A stretch of 64,000 bases of DNA from Methanolobus chelungpuianus (lineage in GTDB: Archaea > Halobacteriota > Methanosarcinia > Methanosarcinales > Methanosarcinaceae), in NCBI RefSeq assembly GCF_024500045.1, contig NZ_JTEO01000011.1, positions 1 through 64,000 on the forward strand, in the 5' to 3' direction. This document shows, piece by piece, positions 45,443-54,787 of this stretch. Numbering within the stretch: the stretch's first letter is position 1; the number at the start of each line of letters is the position of its first letter. The notes beneath the pieces were generated by a model. The model did not search any database and was not told the origin of the DNA. It saw nothing but the letters and a program-made list of their open reading frames with translations. The position numbers and the translations under genes are program-made.

Positions 45443-47209
45443 TTATCTGGCAGCTGTTGAGCCGTGGGATGAAGCGGCCTCCGATGGCTTCAGGTCAGAG
45501 CCGCCTTTCCCACTTGCGTTCTCGTTCTTGAGGTAAGCCAGGGCCTCCTGGGTGCTGCTGAAGATGAGGACCTCTTTATTTCTTATCATATGCCTGAGCT
45601 CCGCATCGTTATCGATCTTGCTCATCACTTCAGGCTGTATGGATGTAAGGTAGACCTTCTGCTTCATCTTCTTACTGGAGTGGATGAAACTTCTCAGTCG
45701 CTCAAGGCCGGTGGTGTCGATGAACGGGACGTAGCGCATGCGCAGGATAATATGAGGCTTACTGATGTTCATATGCTCATTTATCTTGCTCTCGAACACG
45801 TTCATGGCTCCGAAGAAGAATGGGCCGTTGATGGTATACACAGAAACGTTCTTCTCCAGGTATGGGTCGGCAAAGATAGTGGCGTTGATGCCCTTTGTCC
45901 TGTCATATCTCTCCATTGTGTGGATATCGATAACATTTGTCATCCTGATGAAGAGCAGGATTATAGCCAGGAACATGCCCATCTGTACGGCAAAGACCAG
46001 GTCGGTGAGCACGGTCAGCAGGAAAGTGACTACCAGTACGGCTGTGTCCATCTTGCTGATGCTCATGATGGTCCTGAACTCCGTGATGTTAATCATCCTG
46101 AGGGATACCAGTATCAGCACACCTGCAAGGTAAGCCTTGGGGATGAACGCGGCTACGGGACCGAGGAAGAGCAGCACTGCGAGCAGGATCAGGGCGTGTA
46201 TGATACCTGACATCTGTGTCTTTGCTCCCTCCCTGATGTTGACAGCGCTCCTTGCAATGGCAGCTGTACATGGAATCCCTGAGAAGAAGGGCAATATGAC
46301 ATTGGCAATACCCTGTCCAAGCAGCTCCCTGTTGCTGTCATGCTTTGTGTTTGTCATACCGTCACATACGACAGCACACAGAAGCGCCTCAATAGCACCC
46401 AGGAGCGCAATGGTAAGGGCTGCGGGCAGTACGGCCATCACAAGGTCCAGGTTCAGGCTTATCATGCTGATGCTGGGGAGCTCCGTGGGGATGCTTCCCA
46501 CAAGAGGTACGCTCAGGCTGAGATTGTAGGTGAGCAACACTGTCAGGAACAGGGCTATTATTGAAGCCGGCAGGCTGCTTAAATATCTGACCTTTGCCAA
46601 GATGGCGGGCAGGTAAATGAGAAGCAGTATTGTTCCTATGCATATCAGCACTGCTGCAGTGTCCAGGACATCGAGCCTGACGTATATCTCATAAAGTGTT
46701 TCCCATACACGTTCCTGTGCCGGGAAGGAGATACCGAGTGCGTTGGGTATCTGACCGATCAGGATTATTGCACCTATGCCGCTGGTGAAACCGGAAATAA
46801 CGGGCAGCGGGATGTACTTGACTACCTTGCCGAGCCTGAGCAGCCCGAAGAGCAACTGGAAAACACCTGCCAGGAATCCTGCAAGGAGCAGCCCTTCAAG
46901 TCCGAAGCTGTGCACTGTTGAAAGGATGATGACTGTCATGGCACCGGTAGGCCCGGTGATGGAATATCGCGAACCTCCCACGGAAGATGCCAGTATTCCC
47001 GCAATTACGGCGGTATAAAGTCCCAGAACAGGTTCGACACCCGAAGCCATGGCAAAGGCAATGGCAAGGGGAAGCGCTACTATGGCGGTGATAAAACCCG
47101 CCTTGAGATCGCTGGAGAACGACTCTTTGAAATATCGGCTAATTGTTTTTGTTGTTTGCATCATATCAAGCCAGCTGACCGGGGTCAAAATTCGACTGAT
47201 AAAGCGCAT
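45443..47209 (-). CDS. SulP-family anion transporter with STAS domain
   Basis: A 588-residue transporter for sulfate, bicarbonate or a similar anion. Ten or more membrane helices begin at about residue 35 (AGFITAIVALPLAIAFAMAS), with the family signature region GLYTAVIAGILASSVGGSRY. A cytoplasmic STAS domain lies at about residues 440-560 (PHIILRMRYVPFIDTTGLER). A TATA element TATATATA about 25 bases before ATG 47209 predicts a leaderless mRNA; ATG 47164 is an alternative. Substrate specificity cannot be read from the sequence. A strong terminator follows. Confidence 0.92.
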   Translation of the reverse strand: MRFISRILTPVSWLDMMQTTKTISRYFKESFSSDLKAGFITAIVALPLAIAFAMASGVEPVLGLYTAVIAGILASSVGGSRYSITGPTGAMTVIILSTVHSFGLEGLLLAGFLAGVFQLLFGLLRLGKVVKYIPLPVISGFTSGIGAIILIGQIPNALGISFPAQERVWETLYEIYVRLDVLDTAAVLICIGTILLLIYLPAILAKVRYLSSLPASIIALFLTVLLTYNLSLSVPLVGSIPTELPSISMISLNLDLVMAVLPAALTIALLGAIEALLCAVVCDGMTNTKHDSNRELLGQGIANVILPFFSGIPCTAAIARSAVNIREGAKTQMSGIIHALILLAVLLFLGPVAAFIPKAYLAGVLILVSLRMINITEFRTIMSISKMDTAVLVVTFLLTVLTDLVFAVQMGMFLAIILLFIRMTNVIDIHTMERYDRTKGINATIFADPYLEKNVSVYTINGPFFFGAMNVFESKINEHMNISKPHIILRMRYVPFIDTTGLERLRSFIHSSKKMKQKVYLTSIQPEVMSKIDNDAELRHMIRNKEVLIFSSTQEALAYLKNENASGKGGSDLKPSEAASSHGSTAAR

Positions 47210-47312
47210 TAGAGTTAAGACCCTATATATATACTTTGTTACATATGAAAATTTATGAGAAATGCTCTGCAGCTATTGGGACAATTGTACTCAGGTGCTC
47301 CTGAAACAACGA

Positions 47313-47972
47313 TCAAACCCTGCTCGATGGGCACAGCGTGTTAACCACGCAAAGCTCGCACTTTGGCTTGCGTGCCGCACAGATATTGCGCCCGTGCAGG
47401 ATCAGTGTCATGGAAAGGGTTTCCAGGTCTTCCTTTTTTGCAATGGCCATCAGGTCTTTCTCTATCTTCTCAGGGTCTTCGTGCCGGGTGAATCCCAGAC
47501 GGCGGGAAAGGCGCTTGACATGCGTGTCCACCGCAATACCCTCGATCTTGCCGAACGCCCTCGAAAGTACAATGTTTGCGGTCTTGCGGCCGACCCCGGG
47601 AAGCTGCAGCAGGCCTTCCATGGTATCCGGAACCTTGCCGGAGAAATCAGAAAGCATAATGCGGGCGCTTGCGATGATGTGTCTTGCTTTCTGGTAATAG
47701 AAACCGGAGGAATATATCTCCTTTCCGAACTTGTCAGGGTCTGCAAAAGCATAGTCCTCAACCGTGCGATACTCCTTGAAAAGGCTCTGCGTTACCTGGT
47801 TCACCTGGCGATCCGTGGACTGGGCAGAAAGGATGGTAGCCACGAGCAGCTCCAGGGGATTGCTGAAATGCAGGGCTGGGGCAGCGCCAGGGTATTCCTG
47901 CTTCAGTATTTCGAAGATGCGGTCGAAGTTCTCCGTGTTGTCAGGCACAAGTGCCGGGGCTTGTGAGACCAT
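47313..47972 (-). CDS. nth: Endonuclease III (DNA glycosylase/AP lyase)
   Basis: Removes oxidised pyrimidines and cuts the DNA backbone. The 219 residues have the helix-hairpin-helix with catalytic Lys (LQLPGVGRKTANIVLSRAF), the catalytic Asp in AVDTHVKRLSRRLG, and the C-terminal [4Fe-4S] motif with cysteines in CAARKPKCELC and then TLC. The length is normal. It stands alone, with the region to its right up to 48185 holding no recognisable gene. Confidence 0.95.
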   Translation of the reverse strand: MVSQAPALVPDNTENFDRIFEILKQEYPGAAPALHFSNPLELLVATILSAQSTDRQVNQVTQSLFKEYRTVEDYAFADPDKFGKEIYSSGFYYQKARHIIASARIMLSDFSGKVPDTMEGLLQLPGVGRKTANIVLSRAFGKIEGIAVDTHVKRLSRRLGFTRHEDPEKIEKDLMAIAKKEDLETLSMTLILHGRNICAARKPKCELCVVNTLCPSSRV

Positions 47973-48185
47973 GCATGCCTATATGGATCAATAGTTCTTA
48001 TCACTTTTTCAGAACCCGTTTGCTTCCACTCGAAAATAAAATAATAATGCATCTATAGAAATACTTTTATTTACTGACGCGAAGGCAGGACAAGCTGCAG
48101 CAATGGATGTAAAAGTAACCTATATCCTGATAACAGGTAAAGAAGCAGTATAGGTATAAAAAAGTATAGTTGAAGAGCGGGCCGA

Positions 48186-49064
48186 TCAGAGGCCGAACTC
48201 TTCAATGTTCTTGTCAGCTATAGCCTGAATCTTTGCGACCTCGTCAGCACCGCCTTCCATGGTGAAGAGATGCTTGAAACGGCGCTGCATCTTGAGATAT
48301 TCCTCGACCGGCTTCTTATTGGCACCTATCTTGCGGACCTTGGTAACCTTGCCGTCCTCTACCTCATACAGCGGCCAGAGCCCTGTCTGAACGGCCATCC
48401 TGGCAACCTCGACTGTCTTGGAGGTATCGAATCCCCAGCCGGTTGTGCACGGCGCATGGCAGTGGATGTAAGTGGGGCCTTCGATCTCGGTTGCTTTCTT
48501 GACCTTGGCTATCATATCCTTCGGGTATGCAAGGGAGGTTGTGGCTACATAGGGTGAGCCGTGTGCGACCATGATCGCAGGCATGTTCTTCTTCAGCCTG
48601 GGGTTTCCGAATGAGACCTTACCTGCGGGACTTGTGGTCGTGGAAGCTCCGTAGGGAGTGCCTGCACTTCTCTGCACGCCGGTGTTCATGTAGGCTTCAT
48701 TGTCAATACACACATAGGTAAAGTTGTGCCCTCTTTCAAAGGCACCGGACAGGGCCTGCAGCCCGATATCCATGGTCGCGCCGTCGCCACCCATCGCAAT
48801 TACCTTTGTGCCCTGCTTCCCGAGAGCCCTGAGTGCAGCCTCTATGCCCGAGGCAACAGCTCCTGCGTTCTCGAAAAGTGAGTGTATCCAGGGTACATCC
48901 CATGACGTTTCCGGGTAGGGAGTGGTCATGACCTCAAGACATCCCGTAGGACTGACCACAATACAGTCCTCTCCGGCACCCATCAGGGTGAACTTCGCGG
49001 CCATTGCATCACAGCAGCCTGCACATCCCCTGTGTCCCGGAGCTAACAGTGATATTGATTTCAT
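48186..49064 (-). CDS. porB: Pyruvate:ferredoxin oxidoreductase beta subunit
   Basis: The thiamine-diphosphate-binding subunit of pyruvate synthase, which makes pyruvate from acetyl-CoA and CO2 with reduced ferredoxin. The 292 residues contain [15 protein letters not shown] with cluster cysteines near the N-terminus, and the cofactor motif [12 protein letters not shown] followed by the conserved [12 protein letters not shown]. It overlaps porA by four bases (ATGA) and is the last gene of the porGDAB operon. Confidence 0.95.
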   Translation of the reverse strand: MKSISLLAPGHRGCAGCCDAMAAKFTLMGAGEDCIVVSPTGCLEVMTTPYPETSWDVPWIHSLFENAGAVASGIEAALRALGKQGTKVIAMGGDGATMDIGLQALSGAFERGHNFTYVCIDNEAYMNTGVQRSAGTPYGASTTTSPAGKVSFGNPRLKKNMPAIMVAHGSPYVATTSLAYPKDMIAKVKKATEIEGPTYIHCHAPCTTGWGFDTSKTVEVARMAVQTGLWPLYEVEDGKVTKVRKIGANKKPVEEYLKMQRRFKHLFTMEGGADEVAKIQAIADKNIEEFGL

Positions 49065-50275
49065 ACAAGTTCCTCCTTCAGATCGGTAAACTGGCTCTCT
49101 ACCTTGATACCTGATCTCATTACTTCCTCTGCGTCGGAAATTATTTTCTCGATAGTGCTCATGGGTATGTCGCGTCCGCCCTGCCCTATCATATATCCTA
49201 TGACAGGTACATCGATATCAGTGTTGTACAGTACGGACTTCGTTTCAATGAAAAGGGCTCCGGCATTCATACCGAGCGAGATGTTCTTGTCAAGCACGAC
49301 AACTACCTTTGCATCCCTGATGACATTCATGATAGCCTGTGCAGGGAATGGTCTGAAGGCCCTTACCTTCAGCAGTCCGATCTTGACATTCTTCTCCCTG
49401 AGACGGTCGATGACATCCTTGATGGTTCCTATAATGGAGCCCATTGCCATTATTATTATGTCTGCATCCTCAGTGCAGTACTCATCGATAAGCCCTCCGA
49501 AGTGCCTGCCAAACATATCATAGAACTCGTTGGCTGTATCCTCGATCTTCTTCAGGGAGTTCTGCATGGCGCGCTCCTGCTGGTACCTGAACTCAGTGTA
49601 GAAGTTGGGGTCTGCGAACGCACCGAAGGTCAGGGGATTCTTAGAGTCAAGGATACGCTCCGGCCTGAACGGTGGCAGGAACTCATCAGTTATCTCCTGT
49701 TCAAGAAGCACCAGAGGCTCGTACACATGTGAGAGGATGAAACCATCCATGCAGGTCATGCATGGCATCATGACATCCCTGTCCTCGGAGATCTTGAAAG
49801 CCTGCGCAGTCATATCGGAGATTTCCTGTATGTTCTCGGCATAGAGCTGGATCCATCCTGTATCCCTCTGGGATATGGAGTCCTGATGATCGTTCCATAT
49901 GTTGATGGGTGCACTGACTGCCCTGTTTGCAACGGTCATGACAATAGGTAGCCTCATACCCGCCACGTTGAACAGGACCTCGTGCATGAGCTCAAGTCCC
50001 TGGGATGTTGTGGCCGAGTAGGATCTTGCACCTACAGCTGAGGATCCTATAAGGGCTGAGAGTGCCGAGAACTCGGACTCTACGTTAATGTATTCGCAGT
50101 TTGGTATCTCGCCGTCTGCGATGAACTTGGAGAGTTCCTCGACAATGTGCGTCTGCGGTGTGATCGGATAAGCGGATATGACATTTGGCCTGCATACCCT
50201 GACTGCATTTGCAACTGCATATGATCCTTCCACGACGACCATTTTCTGCTTGTCCATCTTGGTTTCGCGTGCCAT
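49061..50275 (-). CDS. porA: Pyruvate:ferredoxin oxidoreductase alpha subunit
   Basis: The 404-residue alpha subunit, which shapes the active site for pyruvate and acetyl-CoA. It has the conserved [17 protein letters not shown] near the start and [21 protein letters not shown] 50275 is chosen because GGAGGAGAAATA lies directly before it; the longer frame starting at 50338 would overlap porD heavily. The ATG shares one base with the porD stop. The next gene, porB, overlaps by four bases. Confidence 0.95.
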   Translation of the reverse strand: MARETKMDKQKMVVVEGSYAVANAVRVCRPNVISAYPITPQTHIVEELSKFIADGEIPNCEYINVESEFSALSALIGSSAVGARSYSATTSQGLELMHEVLFNVAGMRLPIVMTVANRAVSAPINIWNDHQDSISQRDTGWIQLYAENIQEISDMTAQAFKISEDRDVMMPCMTCMDGFILSHVYEPLVLLEQEITDEFLPPFRPERILDSKNPLTFGAFADPNFYTEFRYQQERAMQNSLKKIEDTANEFYDMFGRHFGGLIDEYCTEDADIIIMAMGSIIGTIKDVIDRLREKNVKIGLLKVRAFRPFPAQAIMNVIRDAKVVVVLDKNISLGMNAGALFIETKSVLYNTDIDVPVIGYMIGQGGRDIPMSTIEKIISDAEEVMRSGIKVESQFTDLKEELV

Positions 50276-50535
50276 TATTTCTCCTCCAGGACCATTGTGA
50301 TAGCGCTTTTCGGACACTCGTTGGCACATATGCCGCATCCTTTACAATAATCGTAATCGAACTCGAAGTAACCATCTTCCCTTGGCTTAACTGAACTGTC
50401 AGGACATAACAGCTCACACAGCTTGCATTTTATGCACTTGTCATAGTCGTAGACAGGCTTGAAGGTCCTCCATCCGCCGGTCTTGTTGACCCTGCTGGTG
50501 CCTGCCTCGCAAATGGCTCCGGGTACTATCTTCAC
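50275..50535 (-). CDS. porD: Pyruvate:ferredoxin oxidoreductase delta subunit (ferredoxin)
   Basis: An 86-residue subunit with two [4Fe-4S] motifs, [12 protein letters not shown] and [12 protein letters not shown], which collects electrons from the oxidoreductase core. The start is a GTG overlapping the porG stop as GTGA. Gene order porG-porD-porA-porB is the archaeal standard. Confidence 0.95.
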   Translation of the reverse strand: MKIVPGAICEAGTSRVNKTGGWRTFKPVYDYDKCIKCKLCELLCPDSSVKPREDGYFEFDYDYCKGCGICANECPKSAITMVLEEK

Positions 50536-51077
50536 TTCTGTCCCTCCATCATCTCGTATGCTTTCATAATTGCCTGTGCGTTCCTTTCCCCGACCTTTCC
50601 CGGGAATCTTTCCCTGACTGCTCCCATTATGGATTCCGGCCTGATCTCACCGGTTGCTCCGGCAAAGGCTCCAAGCAGGACGGTATTGACTATTGGCATT
50701 CCGATTATGTCCAGTGCTATCTTTGTAGCATTGACTGTCATTATCTTTGCCTTTGTATCGAGCTTGAATGTTTCCGGATCGAAATCACTGTTAATTATAA
50801 GGATCCCGTCATCCTTCAGGCCACTGGCCACATCGACAGACTCAAGCAGTGTCGGATCCTGCACGATCACATAATCGGGGTTGTATATCTGGCTTCTCAG
50901 TCTTATGGGAGCATCGCTTATCCTTGTGAAGGCCTGGACAGGTGCTCCTCTTCTTTCCACTCCGAAAGCTGGGAAAGCCTGACTGAACTTGCCGTCCGCA
51001 AAAGCAGCAACTGCCAGAAGCTCAGCAGCAGTGACCGACCCCTGACCTCCCCGGCCGTGTATTCTTATCTCTTTCAT
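50532..51077 (-). CDS. porG: Pyruvate:ferredoxin oxidoreductase gamma subunit
   Basis: A 181-residue subunit beginning with the family signature [22 protein letters not shown] 51077 is preferred because GGAG lies about eight bases before it and homologues begin at this point; an ATG at 51092 overlaps that site. Upstream, ATAAATAA near 51176 on the minus strand is a candidate TATA box, giving a leader of roughly 70 bases. First gene of the por operon. Confidence 0.94.
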   Translation of the reverse strand: MKEIRIHGRGGQGSVTAAELLAVAAFADGKFSQAFPAFGVERRGAPVQAFTRISDAPIRLRSQIYNPDYVIVQDPTLLESVDVASGLKDDGILIINSDFDPETFKLDTKAKIMTVNATKIALDIIGMPIVNTVLLGAFAGATGEIRPESIMGAVRERFPGKVGERNAQAIMKAYEMMEGQK

Positions 51078-51340
51078 TGTAGAATTCTCCATAGTAGTAT
51101 AATCAGATCAATGGTCAGGAAAGAGCGCTTTTTCAGGGCATGCCCTTTCCAGAGTGCCGCACAATAGCAGATTCTTATTTATGTGGCTTGCCGCACACCT
51201 TTTTTCGACATCTGCCGTTAAATGCCATGTTTAATTGTGTAGAATCGATTTATCACTATTTAGTCTTTCGGTGATTTACACCATGAATTTAATTAAAATT
51301 GTTTTTATTGAAATACCCCTAAATTAATCTAATGGGGATT

Positions 51341-52360
51341 TCAGGGTCCATCGACACACATTTCCTTTACGCTGTTAATTATCCCCTCAATGTCTTTTGC
51401 TTCTGCTATCCTTGTCCTGATATGCTTGCCCCCGCGAATGCCTTTAGTGAACCACTGGGCATGGGCCCTGAGATTGACTGTGTGCGTCATACCGTAGTAT
51501 TGAAGTGATCTCATATAGGTTTCAAGATCTGCGATCCTCTGGAGGCATTCGTCATATTCCAGCAGTTCCCCGGTCTCCAGGTAATGAGCGATCCTCCTGA
51601 AGAGGAAAGGGTTACCCATTGCAGCCCTTCCTATCATTATCCCATCACAGCCCGTGTGCTCAAGAACACTTGAAGCTGAAGCCTCATCAACGATGTCACC
51701 GTTCGCTATCACAGGTATGGATAGCTCTTCCTTTATCCTCTTTGCGTACTCGTGGCTCGCCTTCCCGGTATATTGCTGCTCCAGGGTCCTTCCATGGACA
51801 GTTATGGCGCAGGCTCCGGCTTTCTCTATCAGTCTTGCAATATGCAGCGTTCTTTCCATATCTTCCAGTACGCGTATCTTTGCTGTCACAGGTGTGGAGA
51901 TAGTTTCGCAGAGCTCCCTGACTATCTCGTAAATGATCTCAGGCGATCGTAGCAGGGCTGAGCCGAACCCGTCCTTTACAAGCAGATGTGCCGGGCACCC
52001 GAAATTGAGATCTATCAGGTCCGGATGATATGTCTCTTCTATAGCCAAGGCTGCCCTTGACACGATAGAAGGGGAATTCCCGAATATCTGTATCCCGAAA
52101 GGCCTCTCCTCCTCGCAGCTCAGACCCCTGTCAAAGGCCTTTACACTCTCATAGACTACGGCATCGGAACTTATCATTTCAGAATATGTCATTGATGCGC
52201 CATATTTCCTGCACATGAGGCGAAAAGGCATGTTTGTCACATTTGCCATGGGAGCAAGGAAAATGTTCCCCGGGAAATGCACTTTCTCTATCTTCATAAA
52301 ACCCTGTTCGTCCGCATTTATCTCATATTTACCTGAGCGATTTTCTTTTACCGGCACCAT
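51341..52360 (-). CDS. dus: tRNA-dihydrouridine synthase
   Basis: An FMN enzyme that reduces uridine to dihydrouridine in tRNA. The 339-residue frame has a TIM barrel starting NIFLAPMANVTNMPFRLMC, the typical DLNFGCPAHLLVKDGFGSALL with the catalytic Cys, and the phosphate-binding CDGIMIGRAAMGNPF. Homology starts near ATG 52297 (MKIEKVHF), so the first 21 residues may be untranslated and the protein 318 residues. It is divergent from the UPF0200 operon. Substrate position within tRNA is unknown. Confidence 0.88.
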   Translation of the reverse strand: MVPVKENRSGKYEINADEQGFMKIEKVHFPGNIFLAPMANVTNMPFRLMCRKYGASMTYSEMISSDAVVYESVKAFDRGLSCEEERPFGIQIFGNSPSIVSRAALAIEETYHPDLIDLNFGCPAHLLVKDGFGSALLRSPEIIYEIVRELCETISTPVTAKIRVLEDMERTLHIARLIEKAGACAITVHGRTLEQQYTGKASHEYAKRIKEELSIPVIANGDIVDEASASSVLEHTGCDGIMIGRAAMGNPFLFRRIAHYLETGELLEYDECLQRIADLETYMRSLQYYGMTHTVNLRAHAQWFTKGIRGGKHIRTRIAEAKDIEGIINSVKEMCVDGP

Positions 52361-52505
52361 GCATGATAGGAACTATCCGGCGTTCCCTGTATCAGGGGAT
52401 ACTAATATATAAGTAGGATGTATGGGGAAAGACCTATACAATACATAAAGGATATCGGATAATTCTTCTTACGTCCTGATCCACAAATTATGACAGGTTA
52501 ATTAA

Positions 52506-53051
52506 ATGACAAAGATCTTAGCTTTTGTAGGCATGCCGGCTTCAGGAAAGTCAGAGGCATCTTCCGTGTTGCGCAGCAAGGGCATCACAGTTATAAACAT
52601 GGGTGATGCGATCCGGGAAGAAGTGATGCGCAGGGGACTGGAGCCCACTGATGTGAACACAGGCGGCATCGGCACCGAGCTGCGTGAGACGGAAGGCAGG
52701 GATGCTGTAGCCAGGCGCTGTATCCCGAAGATAAGGGCTGCGAACAAGGATCTCATTGCCATAGACGGTGTCAGGAGTGTTCCTGAGGTCGAGTGCTTCA
52801 AGAAGGCTTTCGGGGATGATTTTACACTGGTTTCCATCGATTCTGATCTTGATACGCGCTTCACAAGGGTTAAAGCACGCGGCAGAAGCGATGACATGCA
52901 GGATATCAGTGCCCTGCAGGTAAGGGACGGGCGTGAGCTGGGCTGGGGCATGGGAGAGGCCATGAAAATAGCAGACCTGGTGATCACCAATAACGGCACC
53001 CTGGAAGAGTTCAGGGATAAGATAGCAGCGCTGATGGAAGGAGCACAATGA
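52506..53051 (+). CDS. UPF0200 nucleotide kinase-like P-loop protein
   Basis: A 181-residue P-loop protein of the archaeal UPF0200 family, resembling dephospho-CoA and adenylate kinases. Walker A is AFVGMPASGKSEASS. Conserved RGRSDD and RDGRELGWGMG follow. Its function is not established. It is paired with UPF0201 directly downstream (ATGA overlap), an arrangement found in many archaea, which suggests a common function. Confidence 0.88.
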   Translation: MTKILAFVGMPASGKSEASSVLRSKGITVINMGDAIREEVMRRGLEPTDVNTGGIGTELRETEGRDAVARRCIPKIRAANKDLIAIDGVRSVPEVECFKKAFGDDFTLVSIDSDLDTRFTRVKARGRSDDMQDISALQVRDGRELGWGMGEAMKIADLVITNNGTLEEFRDKIAALMEGAQ

Positions 53052-53491
53052 TAGAGGTCGCAGTCTCAGCAGGGGCCAATCCCACCGAAGACAGGGAGAT
53101 CGTACGTGCGGCGCTCAAGAGCATGTTCCCGGAAAGTGAGCCAGCCTATGAGGAGATATCAGAATTCAGTGGCATCTTTTCTTTTAAGGGGGACATACAT
53201 TCTCTTGTGAACATCCATTACATGATCAGGCAGGAGCAGATAATTGACACGGCCCGCACCCAGTTATACAAAGGCATGTCAAAGAATGAGAGATCGACAT
53301 CCTTTATCATCAGCAAGCAGGTAGCCACCGTGGGCCGCCTGAACTTTCCTGCACAGGAGGAACCTCTGGGCTCCATAGAAATAAGTATCATGGCCGATTC
53401 ACCTGAGGAACTCCTCAGGTTCTTTGACTGGCTGACACCTCCCACGGAGAACGGTATAGCCAATTTCGAACTGGATATCACAAGTGTCTGA
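53048..53491 (+). CDS. UPF0201 family protein
   Basis: A 147-residue protein of the archaeal UPF0201 family, a predicted RNA-binding-like alpha/beta fold, containing STSFIISKQVATVGRLNF and ending DWLTPPTENG. No catalytic site is evident. It overlaps the UPF0200 gene by four bases and is followed after 16 bases by a TIM-barrel isomerase-like gene, so three genes probably form one operon. Confidence 0.85.
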   Translation: MIEVAVSAGANPTEDREIVRAALKSMFPESEPAYEEISEFSGIFSFKGDIHSLVNIHYMIRQEQIIDTARTQLYKGMSKNERSTSFIISKQVATVGRLNFPAQEEPLGSIEISIMADSPEELLRFFDWLTPPTENGIANFELDITSV

Positions 53492-53507
53492 CGGAACGTA
53501 AACAACT

Positions 53508-54281
53508 ATGAGAATCAGGAACCTCAGCTTCTCCACCCGTGCGATAGTCGGCCCCTCCTTCGAGTGGGCTTATGAGCTTGAAGACATAGGATACTCAGGA
53601 TGGGAGATGGTTCAGGAGGGTTCGCAGTGCCTGACGCCTGAGAACATGGGACATGTCCGGGATATCCTGGAGACCACCGGACTACAGCTGAGTATCCACC
53701 TTCCATTTTCCGATATGAACCTTGCAAGCCTCAACCCCGGCATACTGGCAGAGATCATGCGCCAGATGAAAAACCATCTGAAACTGGCATCCGGCATTGC
53801 GGAAATAGCAGTGCTGCACCCGGGATACCTTTCACCTTATGGCGCCCGGCTTCCTGACAACTGCCTGCAGACAAGCATACGGTGCATAAGGGAGCTATGC
53901 GACTTCGCAGCGGATCAGGACATGGTCATCGCCGTTGAGAACATGCCTCACCTTCCCCAGATATTCGGCAGGCAGCCGGATGAGATGCTGGACATACTGG
54001 GACAGGTGGACAGGAAGAATGCGGGCATGACCCTGGACCTGGGTCATGCCAACACCATGGGGCTTGTGGACGAGTTCCTTGGCAGGTGCCTGGACAGGGT
54101 CGTCCACATTCACATCCATGACAACCACGGCGGCCATGACGAGCACCTTCCCCTGGGAGAGGGCAGCATCGACTGGAAAACGGTAATGGGAAAGCTATCC
54201 GGTTACAAAGGCATGATGGTCACTGAAATGAGCAGTCTTGAGGAAGGCGCAAAATGCGTTGAGTTCCTGAGGAGCCTGTGA
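53508..54281 (+). CDS. Sugar phosphate isomerase/AP endonuclease family TIM-barrel protein
   Basis: A 257-residue barrel of the AP_endonuc_2 superfamily. Metal ligands are suggested by LSIHLPFS, VLHPGY, VENMPH, LDLGHANTM and HIHIHDNHGGHDEHLPLGEG. It may be an isomerase, epimerase or nuclease; archaeal relatives are mostly uncharacterised. It starts 16 bases after the UPF0201 gene and probably shares its transcript. No membrane segment or signal peptide. Confidence 0.8.
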   Translation: MRIRNLSFSTRAIVGPSFEWAYELEDIGYSGWEMVQEGSQCLTPENMGHVRDILETTGLQLSIHLPFSDMNLASLNPGILAEIMRQMKNHLKLASGIAEIAVLHPGYLSPYGARLPDNCLQTSIRCIRELCDFAADQDMVIAVENMPHLPQIFGRQPDEMLDILGQVDRKNAGMTLDLGHANTMGLVDEFLGRCLDRVVHIHIHDNHGGHDEHLPLGEGSIDWKTVMGKLSGYKGMMVTEMSSLEEGAKCVEFLRSL

Positions 54282-54298
54282 ACAGGGTAAAAAACAGA

Positions 54299-54478
54299 TT
54301 ACTTATTTTCTTCTTCCAGCCGGCCGTGCCTCCGGTCAATCTCGTCCATCATGTCCAGCATCTTGCGGATGGCTGTCCTTATGGCATCTGCCTGTGACAC
54401 GAATTTCTTGTCATTGCCCACATGGCGGTTAAGGTCGTCAAGGAGTTCCTGAGGGACATCAAGGCTTACTTTTGGCAT
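54299..54478 (-). CDS. Small ribbon-helix-helix DNA-binding protein
   Basis: A 59-residue protein beginning MPKVSLDVPQELLDDLNRHV and continuing KFVSQADAIRTAIRKMLDMM, the strand-helix-helix pattern of CopG/NikR-type repressors. GGTGA lies four to five bases before the ATG. There is no effector domain. As such proteins usually bind DNA as dimers and often regulate themselves, a role as a local repressor is likely. Convergent with the TIM-barrel gene, 17 bases apart. Confidence 0.8.
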   Translation of the reverse strand: MPKVSLDVPQELLDDLNRHVGNDKKFVSQADAIRTAIRKMLDMMDEIDRRHGRLEEENK

Positions 54479-54631
54479 GTTCTCACCTTTATCAAGAAAA
54501 TGAACCTACATTGGGCTGATCGGATTTAATGTTTTACAGCCATCTTCACAACTGAAGGTAATCCGGAAGAAAAGTGAGGGACGGTTATGACGGGATATGA
54601 CGGAAAATCAGAAAAGGACGAAGTTTAATGC

Positions 54632-54704
54632 GAGCCGGAAGGGATTTGAACCCTTGGCCGATGGATTAAGAGTCCATCGCTCTTCCTGGCTAAGCTACCG
54701 GCCC
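54632..54704 (-). tRNA. tRNA-Lys (CUU)
   Basis: A 73-base cloverleaf on the minus strand. The acceptor GGGCCGG pairs with CCGGCTC (one G-U pair). The anticodon stem ATGGA/TCCAT encloses the loop CTCTTAA with anticodon CTT. The T arm has AAGGGTTCAAATCCCTT. No intron, and CCA is not encoded. AT-rich promoter candidates lie 25-55 bases upstream. Confidence 0.93.
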
Positions 54705-54787
54705 GCGCTGTATGTTTATGTGAGCGAACCTCCCATACGTACTTTCCTCATATATACGTTTCGGTGGGAAGGTATGAAGCATGGGTA

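Noticed and set aside
48102-48152. Sixteen-codon frame ending in TAG between nth and porB
   Set aside because: No ribosome site and no neighbouring signal; a frame this short occurs by chance.
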